Of a stretch of 22,886 bases of DNA, positions 13,874 to 20,703 are shown in pieces. Within the stretch, counting starts at the first letter, position 1. The number at the start of each line of letters is the position of its first letter. This DNA is from Deltaproteobacteria bacterium (GTDB lineage: Bacteria; Myxococcota_A; UBA796): contig PALY01000092.1 of NCBI GenBank assembly GCA_002707085.1, positions 13,745 through 36,630 on the forward strand. Reading direction: 5' to 3'. The translations under genes and the position numbers were made by a program. A model generated the notes under the pieces. That model worked only from the letters and a program-made list of their open reading frames with translations. It did not search any database and was not told where the DNA came from.

Positions 13874-14734
13874 TTATCGTATGGCGACCATGTCAGGAGG
13901 ATCTACTTCCTTCACGATGTCGCCGTGGTACAGCGGTATCCAAAATCGGTCGCCAGGAACCAGGATGGGTGGGTCTGTCAACTTGACCATGTCGCCCCGC
14001 TTCAGAATGCAGCGCACGATGCCACGTTTGTTGAAGTTGTTGTGGTTGCCCGGATATTCGGAACGGACGTTCACGCCCATCTTGATTTCAATGGTCTCAC
14101 CTTGTCGGCCCGGGAGGTCTTTTCCAGCATAGTAGTAGCCAACAAAGTCACCGGGTTCATTGTGTGTACAACGACCATTCTTCCATGCCGGTCCGTTGGA
14201 AACGAGTTTTGGTTTCTTATGTGAGGTGATGTAGCCAGGACCACTGAGGTCGATTTTTGGCTGGGGTTCTTCCTCTACAACAGGAACCTCCACCACTTCT
14301 TCGATGGGTTCTACTGCAGCCACAGTTTCCACCTCGATGGGTGCGACAATTTCTGCTTCGGCCACCACAGGAGCAGTGTCGTTTGCACCCATGTGCCATC
14401 CAAGGACTCCAAAACCGAGTGCTACGGATGCGGCGGCTGTTGCCGTCATAAGACGCGTACGTACGATGCGAGCGCGAGCCCCCAAGAGATTGCAGACTGC
14501 TTGTAGGTTTTGATCGGTTTGGTCTGTACGAGATGCGACCACAGCAAGGTGAGGCAAGCGTCGTTTGGTTTGTGCTGTGGTGATCAAACGTTCCCAGGCT
14601 ACATCGGGTGTTGCATCTTTCGCAGGATCATCGACTCCCGCTTGGCGGGCGAGCATGGATCGGACGGAAGGATCAGAAAAGCGTTTTGCGAAAAATTCCG
14701 CAAGCTCTCGGCGTTCGGTTTCAGAAAACAGCAT
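13874..14734 (-). CDS. EAD1-like / transmembrane / SH3-like sensor protein
   Basis: A 286-residue single-pass protein. Residues 3-80 (ERRELAEFFAKRF, SDPSVRSMLARQAGV, AWERLITTAQTKRRLPHL, then a polar end with NLQAV) follow the helical pattern of effector-associated domain 1, a death-like adaptor of bacterial conflict systems. A basic stretch (RARIVRTR) precedes one TM helix (95-116), so this domain is cytoplasmic. A Glu/Val/Pro linker (119-160) leads to a periplasmic domain (about 195-280) with MGVNVRSEYPG and GDMVKL, like bacterial SH3 domains. I preferred ATG 14734, which has GGAG 6 bases upstream, over GTG 14746. It lies 71 bases before the giant repeat gene on the same strand and may head that operon. 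No EAD-bearing partner is in the window. The domain calls rest on pattern reading and are moderate. Confidence 0.6.
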   Translation of the reverse strand: MLFSETERRELAEFFAKRFSDPSVRSMLARQAGVDDPAKDATPDVAWERLITTAQTKRRLPHLAVVASRTDQTDQNLQAVCNLLGARARIVRTRLMTATAAASVALGFGVLGWHMGANDTAPVVAEAEIVAPIEVETVAAVEPIEEVVEVPVVEEEPQPKIDLSGPGYITSHKKPKLVSNGPAWKNGRCTHNEPGDFVGYYYAGKDLPGRQGETIEIKMGVNVRSEYPGNHNNFNKRGIVRCILKRGDMVKLTDPPILVPGDRFWIPLYHGDIVKEVDPPDMVAIR

Positions 14735-15118
14735 GGTGGGCTCCACAGTCTTGACATGACAAGCCTATACCAAAAGTAGTTTCTTGAAAAGGGGTATAGC
14801 TATAGACAATCGCAACACGCTGTCGTATTTCGGGCCTACAAGGGAGAGGGAGAGGCTGTCGGACGTTCAGTTTTTATTTCGAACTACTTCGTAAATTTTC
14901 TCATTTTGCTCTTGGAAGTGTGCATTTGAAGATCAAAGTAGGACCTACACAATCATTGAAATGTGATGTGTCGTTCGACGAAAACTTTCTTCGATAGAGT
15001 GGTTTGCGAGGATATGCGGCTATTTCGGTCACAGGGGATTCATGCTGTCACTCATCACCATCGATATTCACTTTGCAATCGGCACCCTGTGGGGTGTTTT
15101 GCGAATGATGGCTGAGGG
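14735..15118. other. Divergent intergenic region between the EAD-like gene and trpG
   Basis: This 384-base gap must hold promoters for both directions. I see a 7-bp inverted repeat (CTATACC 14765-14771, GGTATAG 14793-14799) overlapping the palindrome TATAGCTATA (14795-14804), placed 30-70 bases before the EAD-like gene and so operator-like. The middle (14860-14960) is AT-rich without a convincing -35/-10 pair. The last 77 bases belong to the short ORF annotated at 15042. No RNA gene is recognisable. Confidence 0.5.
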
Positions 15119-15128
15119 GTGGCTGTGA
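15042..15128 (+). CDS. Possible 28-residue leader peptide with two Trp codons, coupled to trpG
   Basis: An ATG preceded by AGGGGA opens a 28-codon frame that ends in TGA at 15126-15128, overlapping the favoured trpG start as GTGA. The peptide is hydrophobic (FAIGTLWGVLRMMAEGWL at its end) and has Trp at positions 17 and 27, the latter one codon before the last. A Trp-containing short ORF abutting an anthranilate-synthase gene suggests a leader peptide that senses charged tRNA-Trp or simply delivers ribosomes to trpG. The Trp codons are not adjacent, unlike classical trp leaders, and I found no clear attenuator hairpins. It could be fortuitous. Confidence 0.35.
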   Translation: MLSLITIDIHFAIGTLWGVLRMMAEGWL

Positions 15129-15718
15129 AAACCAGGCTTTTACTCATCGACAATTACGACTCATTTACCTTTAATCTAGCGCAAGCCTTTCAGGTGTTGG
15201 GAGCGGAGGTCATTGTGCGCCGCAATGACAAGATTGAATTGGATGAAGCGGAAGCGATGAATCCGACACACTTGGTCATTTCGCCGGGTCCGGGTAGGCC
15301 GGAACAGGCGGGTGTCTCCATGGCGATGATTGCACGATTTATGGAGCGCATCCCCGTGTTGGGTGTGTGTTTGGGCCATCAAGCCATATCCTTGGTGTTT
15401 GGCGGCGAAGTGGGGCCATCCAAGTCTTTAATGCACGGAAAAGAGAGCGCTGTGTACCATGATGAATCCGTACTATACGCCGGTTTACCAAATCCGTTTC
15501 AAGCCGGTCGGTATCACTCTTTATCGGTACCATCCTTTGGCCTACCCGCTGACTTTAGTGTCGCATCGCATACATCGGATGGTGAAATCATGGGTTTTCA
15601 TCATCAAACCTTGCCTGTGCTTGGAGTACAGTTTCACCCCGAATCAATTCTGACCCCACAGGGCGATCAGCTGTTAAGAAACTTTCTTGAAATGAGTCCC
15701 TTGGGGCAATCAACTTGA
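15125..15718 (+). CDS. trpG: Anthranilate synthase component II (glutamine amidotransferase)
   Basis: A 197-residue class I glutamine amidotransferase. It supplies ammonia from glutamine to the TrpE subunit for anthranilate synthesis, or to PabB if it is amphibolic. The start LLLIDNYDSFTFNL is the TrpG/PabA signature; the oxyanion segment is SPGPGRPEQAG. The catalytic triad is complete: Cys82 in GVCLGHQAI and His171 and Glu173 in QFHPES. Length is standard. I chose GTG 15125 because GAGGGG lies 5 bases upstream and the resulting N-terminus matches the family; GTG 15119 would overlap that site. trpF follows after 57 bases on the same strand, probably in one transcript. No trpE, trpD or trpC is in the window, so tryptophan genes are split in this genome or lie elsewhere. 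Confidence 0.92.
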   Translation: MKTRLLLIDNYDSFTFNLAQAFQVLGAEVIVRRNDKIELDEAEAMNPTHLVISPGPGRPEQAGVSMAMIARFMERIPVLGVCLGHQAISLVFGGEVGPSKSLMHGKESAVYHDESVLYAGLPNPFQAGRYHSLSVPSFGLPADFSVASHTSDGEIMGFHHQTLPVLGVQFHPESILTPQGDQLLRNFLEMSPLGQST

Positions 15719-15775
15719 TTCCCGTATTCATGGTTGAACTGTGATACTTGAGGACGACTTGGAGCGTAAATCACC

Positions 15776-16399
15776 ATGCACATCAGTGTAAAAATGTGTG
15801 GATTCATCGAGCCAGAGGGCATTGCACATGCTGTTCGTGCCGGTGTGGATGCGATTGGGCTGGTTCTTGACCCCTCTCCCCGACAGATCAGCATGACACA
15901 TGCCGAAACGCTGATGGCTGTAATCCCGTCCCATGTTCAATCGGTGATCGTTTGTGGCCGACCTAACTTGGCTGAACTGGAAGAGATTCGAGAACGCTTG
16001 AAACCGGATTTGATTCAGTTGATGGCAGATGCGCTTCCCGACAAGAAACATGGTTTTGATGTGTTGCCGGCATTTGAAGATGGACCCAACATCATAGAGA
16101 GGGTGAGTGAATATCAGCGGTATATACAGGAATCCAAACCGATGGTGTTGGCGGATGGCCCGAAGCCCGGCAGTGGTGTGTTGGCAGACTGGGATCGCAT
16201 TGAAGCTTTGCGACACAGCACCCGTTTGGTGATTGCGGGTGGATTGACACCAGAGAATGTGGGCGCAGCGATTGCTCAAATGCATCCGTATGGTGTCGAT
16301 GTAAGTTCGGGCATTGAGGTGTCGCGAGGAATAAAAGATCCTGAACGCATCCACGCTTTTATGGCTGCGGTTCGCAAAGCTGAACACCTGTTGAACTGA
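15776..16399 (+). CDS. trpF: Phosphoribosylanthranilate isomerase
   Basis: A 207-residue TIM barrel catalysing the Amadori rearrangement of phosphoribosylanthranilate to CdRP, step three of tryptophan synthesis. The N-terminal VKMCGF carries the catalytic base Cys8, and Asp127 in LADGPKPGSG is the expected catalytic acid. The phosphate is bound by GGLTPENV (155-162) and VDVSSGIE (174-181). Downstream helices are family-like. It is divergent in the middle: the usual QLHG after strand 4 reads QLMA, and the common VGVFVN strand reads VIVCG. The key catalytic residues remain, so I expect activity. A GGAG lies about 8-9 bases before the ATG. It converges on the dehydrogenase gene. Confidence 0.9.
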   Translation: MHISVKMCGFIEPEGIAHAVRAGVDAIGLVLDPSPRQISMTHAETLMAVIPSHVQSVIVCGRPNLAELEEIRERLKPDLIQLMADALPDKKHGFDVLPAFEDGPNIIERVSEYQRYIQESKPMVLADGPKPGSGVLADWDRIEALRHSTRLVIAGGLTPENVGAAIAQMHPYGVDVSSGIEVSRGIKDPERIHAFMAAVRKAEHLLN

Positions 16400-16403
16400 C
16401 CCT

Positions 16404-16457
16404 AATGGGTGGTGGGGTTGCGGTAGAGAGGTGGGGTTGCGGTAGAGAACCCCCATT
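16404..16457. repeat. 19-bp direct repeat with hairpin between convergent genes
   Basis: GGTGGGGTTGCGGTAGAGA occurs twice without a gap (16411-16429 and 16430-16448). GGGGTT of the second copy (16433-16438) can pair with AACCCC (16448-16453), and an outer AATGGG (16404-16409) with CCCATT (16452-16457); the two pairings compete. It sits in the 69-base gap between trpF and the dehydrogenase gene, so a terminator role for both is likely, although no T-run follows. Confidence 0.6.
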
Positions 16458-16468
16458 GATTCATGCAG

Positions 16469-17701
16469 CTACTTGGGGTCCATCCTGAACACCGTTCCCT
16501 TACTAAAGGCTGCGACATACAAGGTACCGTCTGCACCTTGGCCGAATGTACTCGGCATGAAAGGCCATTGTCCCAGGCTTTTGGCCTTCATGAGAGGACC
16601 CGATCGGTCCTTTGGCAGTGGAATGGCCCACAAGCGTCCAGTGACAAAATCCCCGAATACATAGTGGTTTTGGATTGGGGGAATATGGCTTGAAGTTGCG
16701 ACATACCCACCCGTGATGCTTCTACCTTCATCGTGACCATACTCATAAATGGGTTCTACGAAACCCTCTTTGGAGCATGTGCTGTCTGGTGGAAAGCAGT
16801 GTCTCGCCTCTCGTGTGTTCCAGCCGAGGTTGTCCCCCGATTGGACGATGCTGACTTCTTCGTACGCATTTTGGCCCACATCGGCCAAGATCATTCGCCC
16901 ATCTGGACCAAAGGAGAATTTCCAAGGGTTGCGGATGCCTGTGGCCCAAATTTCATCTGGAATGTCATTGTCGTTCAAGAATGGATTGTCGGCTGGGTTG
17001 ATGTATGGGGTTTCTGTGTTTGAATTTACGTCAATCCGCAGCATGGAACCAAGCCATGTGGTTTTGTTTTGGCCATGTTCGTGGGGGTCGTTTCGCCACC
17101 CCCCATCTCCAAGTCCAATGAACAGCATGTTGTCTGGTCCAAATGAGATTTGGCCTGCATTGTGATTTGCGTATGGCTGAACAACTTGAAGAATTGTACC
17201 GGTTCGTTGGGCTTTCCACGTTTTAGGATCGATATTCCATTCTGAAATCTCACTGACTTCTTTGCCGTCAACTTCTACGGATGTGTGAAAGAAAACCCGA
17301 CCATTTGTTTCCCATTGTGGGTGAAAGGCTGCGCCCAACAGCCCTTGTTCGGACTTTGTGAGCACATCGATTTCCAATACTTTACTGTACTTTCCTGTAC
17401 TCAAATCGAAGTGGGAGGCGATGCCTTTCTTCTCAAGAATCAGTCCGTGTGTGCTGGATTTTGGCACAAACTGCATGTCGGTGATTTGATCAAGCCCATT
17501 CATTACGGGTGTCAGCACAATGGCGACCTGTTCTCGTTTTTTGTCGGGTCCACTGAAGGCAGGCATGATGGAACTATTGGCAGATGCACCGGCTGAACCA
17601 ACGGTCACAGGTTCATGGTCCTGTGGGTAGTTCTTGATGACGATGGCCCGCACTGAGTCACAGGCAGAAAGTACGAACAGCAATATGAGTGCGCGAATCA
17701 T
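16469..17701 (-). CDS. PQQ-dependent glucose/sorbosone dehydrogenase-family lipoprotein
   Basis: A 410-residue periplasmic lipoprotein: leader, lipobox LSAC (Cys14), a 50-residue linker, then a six-bladed beta-propeller of the soluble aldose-dehydrogenase (GSDH/YliI/HHIP-like) family. Diagnostic segments are GLLGAAFHP, NHNAGQISFGP (the His of the soluble glucose dehydrogenase active-site motif), LFIGLGDGG, LGSMLRIDV, WATGIRNPWKFSF and GRSITGGYV. The family oxidises aldose sugars with PQQ and calcium, and electrons pass to periplasmic acceptors. The natural substrate here is unknown. ATG 17701 gives a standard lipoprotein leader with AGG at 8 bases; the upstream GTG 17710 lacks a proper site. 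It lies 55 bases after degP on the same strand and may be cotranscribed. No PQQ biosynthesis gene is in the window. Confidence 0.88.
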   Translation of the reverse strand: MIRALILLFVLSACDSVRAIVIKNYPQDHEPVTVGSAGASANSSIMPAFSGPDKKREQVAIVLTPVMNGLDQITDMQFVPKSSTHGLILEKKGIASHFDLSTGKYSKVLEIDVLTKSEQGLLGAAFHPQWETNGRVFFHTSVEVDGKEVSEISEWNIDPKTWKAQRTGTILQVVQPYANHNAGQISFGPDNMLFIGLGDGGWRNDPHEHGQNKTTWLGSMLRIDVNSNTETPYINPADNPFLNDNDIPDEIWATGIRNPWKFSFGPDGRMILADVGQNAYEEVSIVQSGDNLGWNTREARHCFPPDSTCSKEGFVEPIYEYGHDEGRSITGGYVATSSHIPPIQNHYVFGDFVTGRLWAIPLPKDRSGPLMKAKSLGQWPFMPSTFGQGADGTLYVAAFSKGTVFRMDPK

Positions 17702-17755
17702 AAACAGCACCTAACGGACTGTTGCATCTATCGAGGTTGAAGTCTTGCCGGGTCT

Positions 17756-19201
17756 TTATGGTTTTGGAACTGCCACGTAGATTCGTCGTTGGTCCCGTTG
17801 AACAACAAAAAGAATGTGATCTCCGCGGATATGAAGAGCGCTCACCAACGAACTGATCTCTGGTGTAGCCTTGCCGTTCACTTGAAGAATAATGTCTCCG
17901 CTTTGAAGTCGTCCAGCGGCAGGACTGTCTTCTTGAACTTGTGACACAGCAACGTATTTACTTGTGGTTTTTTCAAGCTGGATACCGATTTTCTTCAGGA
18001 TTGGCGCCGACCATGGTCCACGATTGATGGAGTTGGACTCGTATCGTGCGGTACGAATCTCTTGTTCGTCTGGCCTTTTGCCGAGTTTGACTTTCACCTT
18101 CTTCTCAGCACCGCTGCGAAGAAGATTGACGTTGATAGAATCCCCAGCACGGTGATTCCCAATGGATTTGATCAGGTCCTTGGAGTCATTGATTTTGTCA
18201 CCATTGATGGAGGTGATCACGTCTCCTGGCAACAGTCCGGCCTTGTCGCCTGGTTGGTTGGTATGTACTTCGGATAGCAAGACACCCGTTTGTTCTTTGA
18301 TGTTCAGGCCGGCAGCGAGTTCTTTGTTGATGTTTTGGAGTCCCACACCAAGCCAGCCTCGTGCAACTTCTCCATTGTTTTTTAGATCCTCTAAGAAAGG
18401 AGAAACCATGTCTGATGGAACCGCAAATCCGATTCCCTGACCTGAACGTGTGATGGCGGTATTGATCCCGATCACCTTGCCTTCGAGGTTGAACAAAGGT
18501 CCACCAGAATTGCCGGGATTGATGCTTGCATCTGTTTGAATGAAGTCGTCATAAGGGCCGGCTCCAATCACACGGCCTTTGGCGCTGACAATTCCAGCGG
18601 TCACCGTATGTGAGAGTCCAAAGGGGTTGCCAATGGCCACCACCCAGTCACCCACCTGCATGGGGTCGGATTCGCCGATGTCTACGAAGGGCAATGGTTC
18701 CTTGCTTTCAATCTTCACCAGGGCGATGTCGATTCTCGAATCTGTACCAACGACGGTTCCTTCAAACTCGCGTTCGTCAGCCATTTTTACTGTGACTTTG
18801 TCGGCATCGGCAACCACATGGTTGTTGGTCAACATGTATCCATCAGCGGAAATAATGAAGCCAGACCCTTGGCCTGTTTTGACCCGAAACTCGGGTGTTT
18901 CTTGGCGGGGCATAGGGCTACCAAAAAATGGAGCGAAAAACTCCATCATTGGAACTTGTTGGTTCCGTACTTTTTGCTCCACATGAATGTTCACCACTGC
19001 GGGCTGTAAGGATTGAACCAACGGTGCCAGGGATAGAGACGGACTGTAGTTTGCGGGTGGGCGTTGAGCCTCAGCACTGCTTGCTTCTTCCTTTTTTTTG
19101 CTTTCTTCTACGGCATCCGCAACGAGTTGCCCGGTAGCGTGAGCAGCACCTGCGCCCAGAACAAATGTGGCAAGGCAAGCGAATAAAGACGAGCGTTTCA
19201 T
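17756..19201 (-). CDS. degP: Do/HtrA-family periplasmic serine protease (DegP/DegQ-like)
   Basis: A 481-residue envelope quality-control protease and chaperone. A signal peptide (1-22, AHA) is followed by a Lys/Glu/Ala linker, then a trypsin-like domain with the complete triad His128 (TNNHVV), Asp158 (RIDIALVK) and Ser232 (INPGNSGGP). The substrate-gating LA-loop region carries a Met/Phe/Pro-rich stretch (PMMEFFAPFFGSP). Two PDZ domains follow (about 282-375 with GWLGV, and 400-480). Architecture and length match DegP/DegQ/MucD. AAGGAG lies 8 bases before the ATG. It follows the TolC-family gene by 74 bases on the same strand, consistent with an envelope-stress or efflux grouping. The 481-residue size fits both DegP and DegQ; I cannot separate them. 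Confidence 0.93.
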   Translation of the reverse strand: MKRSSLFACLATFVLGAGAAHATGQLVADAVEESKKKEEASSAEAQRPPANYSPSLSLAPLVQSLQPAVVNIHVEQKVRNQQVPMMEFFAPFFGSPMPRQETPEFRVKTGQGSGFIISADGYMLTNNHVVADADKVTVKMADEREFEGTVVGTDSRIDIALVKIESKEPLPFVDIGESDPMQVGDWVVAIGNPFGLSHTVTAGIVSAKGRVIGAGPYDDFIQTDASINPGNSGGPLFNLEGKVIGINTAITRSGQGIGFAVPSDMVSPFLEDLKNNGEVARGWLGVGLQNINKELAAGLNIKEQTGVLLSEVHTNQPGDKAGLLPGDVITSINGDKINDSKDLIKSIGNHRAGDSINVNLLRSGAEKKVKVKLGKRPDEQEIRTARYESNSINRGPWSAPILKKIGIQLEKTTSKYVAVSQVQEDSPAAGRLQSGDIILQVNGKATPEISSLVSALHIRGDHILFVVQRDQRRIYVAVPKP

Positions 19202-19275
19202 GTGAAGAACTCCTTGGGCCGACTTTTCAACCCCTCAGAAGGGCTTGATCTTCCTTCAGACAAAATATTTCTGAT

Positions 19276-20703
19276 TTATAGAGTTCCTTTCAGACGTTCC
19301 AGTTCAATCAACGCGAGTTGGTAGGCCCCACGGGCCTGTTCTAAGGCGATGCGGGCATCGTCCACGGCGGCGATGGACTCCAATACATCTTTTTGGATTA
19401 CACGGCCCGCCTCACGAAGCGCGCGCTCTGCTCCCAATGTTTGCTGAGCGAGCTGTAGATTGGCTTCTGTAAGGGTGAGTTGTTTGTGGGCGGCTTCCAA
19501 TTTTCGGACTTGGTCGCGTACTTGACTCAAGGTTTGTCGCTCTAAGTTTTCTCGATCGGACCGGGCTTTGGCTGCATTGGCTTGAGCGGTCATGTATTGA
19601 CCTCGATCGGCTCGATTGAGCAAGGGAACACTGAGGTTTCCTCCGACCGACCATTCAGGCAGTTCTCCTTCAAACAATTCTTGTGCTGCCCCGTCGGTAC
19701 TGGGTTCATATCCCACCAGGCCATAGCGAACGGTCATGTCCAATTGCGGTAAGCGGCGGTGTTTTGCATCGGTTCTGGCCATCTCTGCGGCTTCTTCCCG
19801 AATTCGTGAAGATTGAAGCTCTGGATTGTTCTCCAGCGCAATTGTTTCTATGCTCTTTAGGTCGAGTTCAACGGGAACAGGTGTGGCCGGGTCGGTACTG
19901 AGTATAAGCTTTTGGCCGGGAAGTTCTCCGATTAAAACCAACAGTGCATCTTCGGCTCCGGCAGCGGTATCGATGGCGTTCAGGAGATCGAGTTCGGCCT
20001 GAACAACAGAAGCATCGACACGTGACTTCTCAACGGGAGCGAGCCGGCCTTGTTCCACTTGTGCGAGAACGATTCGTTGCTCTTCTTTTGCGGTTTCTAC
20101 TGCCAAAGAAGCAATGTCTGCCATCTTTCGCGTGGTCCGCGTATTCCAATATGCGCTTGCGGTGTCTGCCAGTGTTTGCTGGCGGATGGCGCGTTGCATT
20201 GCTGATGCGATGGATTGACTTCGGACGGCTTGACGGATGCCTTCAAGGTTGGAAGCCAAACGGTGACCTTCAAGGATGTTTTGGGTGATAGAAGCCACCA
20301 TTCTACTTTCAAATAGGGGCTCTTCGCTTTCGACGATAAATCCGGTTTCACGAAGTTCGTATTTGAACCGTGTTTTCGTGGTTTGCCATTCCAAATCGAT
20401 TTGTGTCCCAGTCGGCAGAAATTGGGACACCCCGGCCGTCCAGTTCAGGCTTTTAAACTCGCTCAGCACTTCACCGAATTCACGAGTCGATTCGGATGTG
20501 AATTGGTTGGTGTTGGTGTTGAGGTTGGCCATGGGGTCGTAAATGCCTTTGGCGGCAATCAGCGCTCCATCAGCTGCATCAACGTCGAGTTTGGCACCAT
20601 ACAGAGATGGGTTTCTGGCGAGTGCTGTTTCTAAGGCTTGTTCGTAGCTCAAGGTCAGAGGTTCAGCGCTGGCAGTAGATAGAAAAATGAGTACGGGGAT
20701 CAT
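19276..20703 (-). CDS. TolC-family outer-membrane efflux protein
   Basis: A 475-residue outer-membrane factor, with a short signal peptide (about 13 residues, ending ASA). Two homologous halves each open with the family pattern: LSYEQALETALARNPSL near residue 18 and SIETIALENNPELQSSR near residue 290. Long Ala/Gln/Arg/Glu-rich coiled-coil helices (for example ARSDRENLERQTLSQVRDQV) form the periplasmic tunnel, and intervening strand pairs such as FKYELRETGFIVES would form the barrel. Three protomers make the exit duct for the RND pump. Its ATG overlaps the pump's stop by ATGA, so the two are made together. No membrane-fusion adaptor is visible; it would be expected upstream of the pump, beyond the window. 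Confidence 0.9.
   Translation of the reverse strand: MIPVLIFLSTASAEPLTLSYEQALETALARNPSLYGAKLDVDAADGALIAAKGIYDPMANLNTNTNQFTSESTREFGEVLSEFKSLNWTAGVSQFLPTGTQIDLEWQTTKTRFKYELRETGFIVESEEPLFESRMVASITQNILEGHRLASNLEGIRQAVRSQSIASAMQRAIRQQTLADTASAYWNTRTTRKMADIASLAVETAKEEQRIVLAQVEQGRLAPVEKSRVDASVVQAELDLLNAIDTAAGAEDALLVLIGELPGQKLILSTDPATPVPVELDLKSIETIALENNPELQSSRIREEAAEMARTDAKHRRLPQLDMTVRYGLVGYEPSTDGAAQELFEGELPEWSVGGNLSVPLLNRADRGQYMTAQANAAKARSDRENLERQTLSQVRDQVRKLEAAHKQLTLTEANLQLAQQTLGAERALREAGRVIQKDVLESIAAVDDARIALEQARGAYQLALIELERLKGTL

Noticed and set aside
14761..14830. Sigma-70 promoter (TTGAAA with TATAGC or TATAGA) before trpG
   Set aside because: The elements are only 5-11 bases apart, far from the usual 16-18, so I left it as an inverted repeat only.
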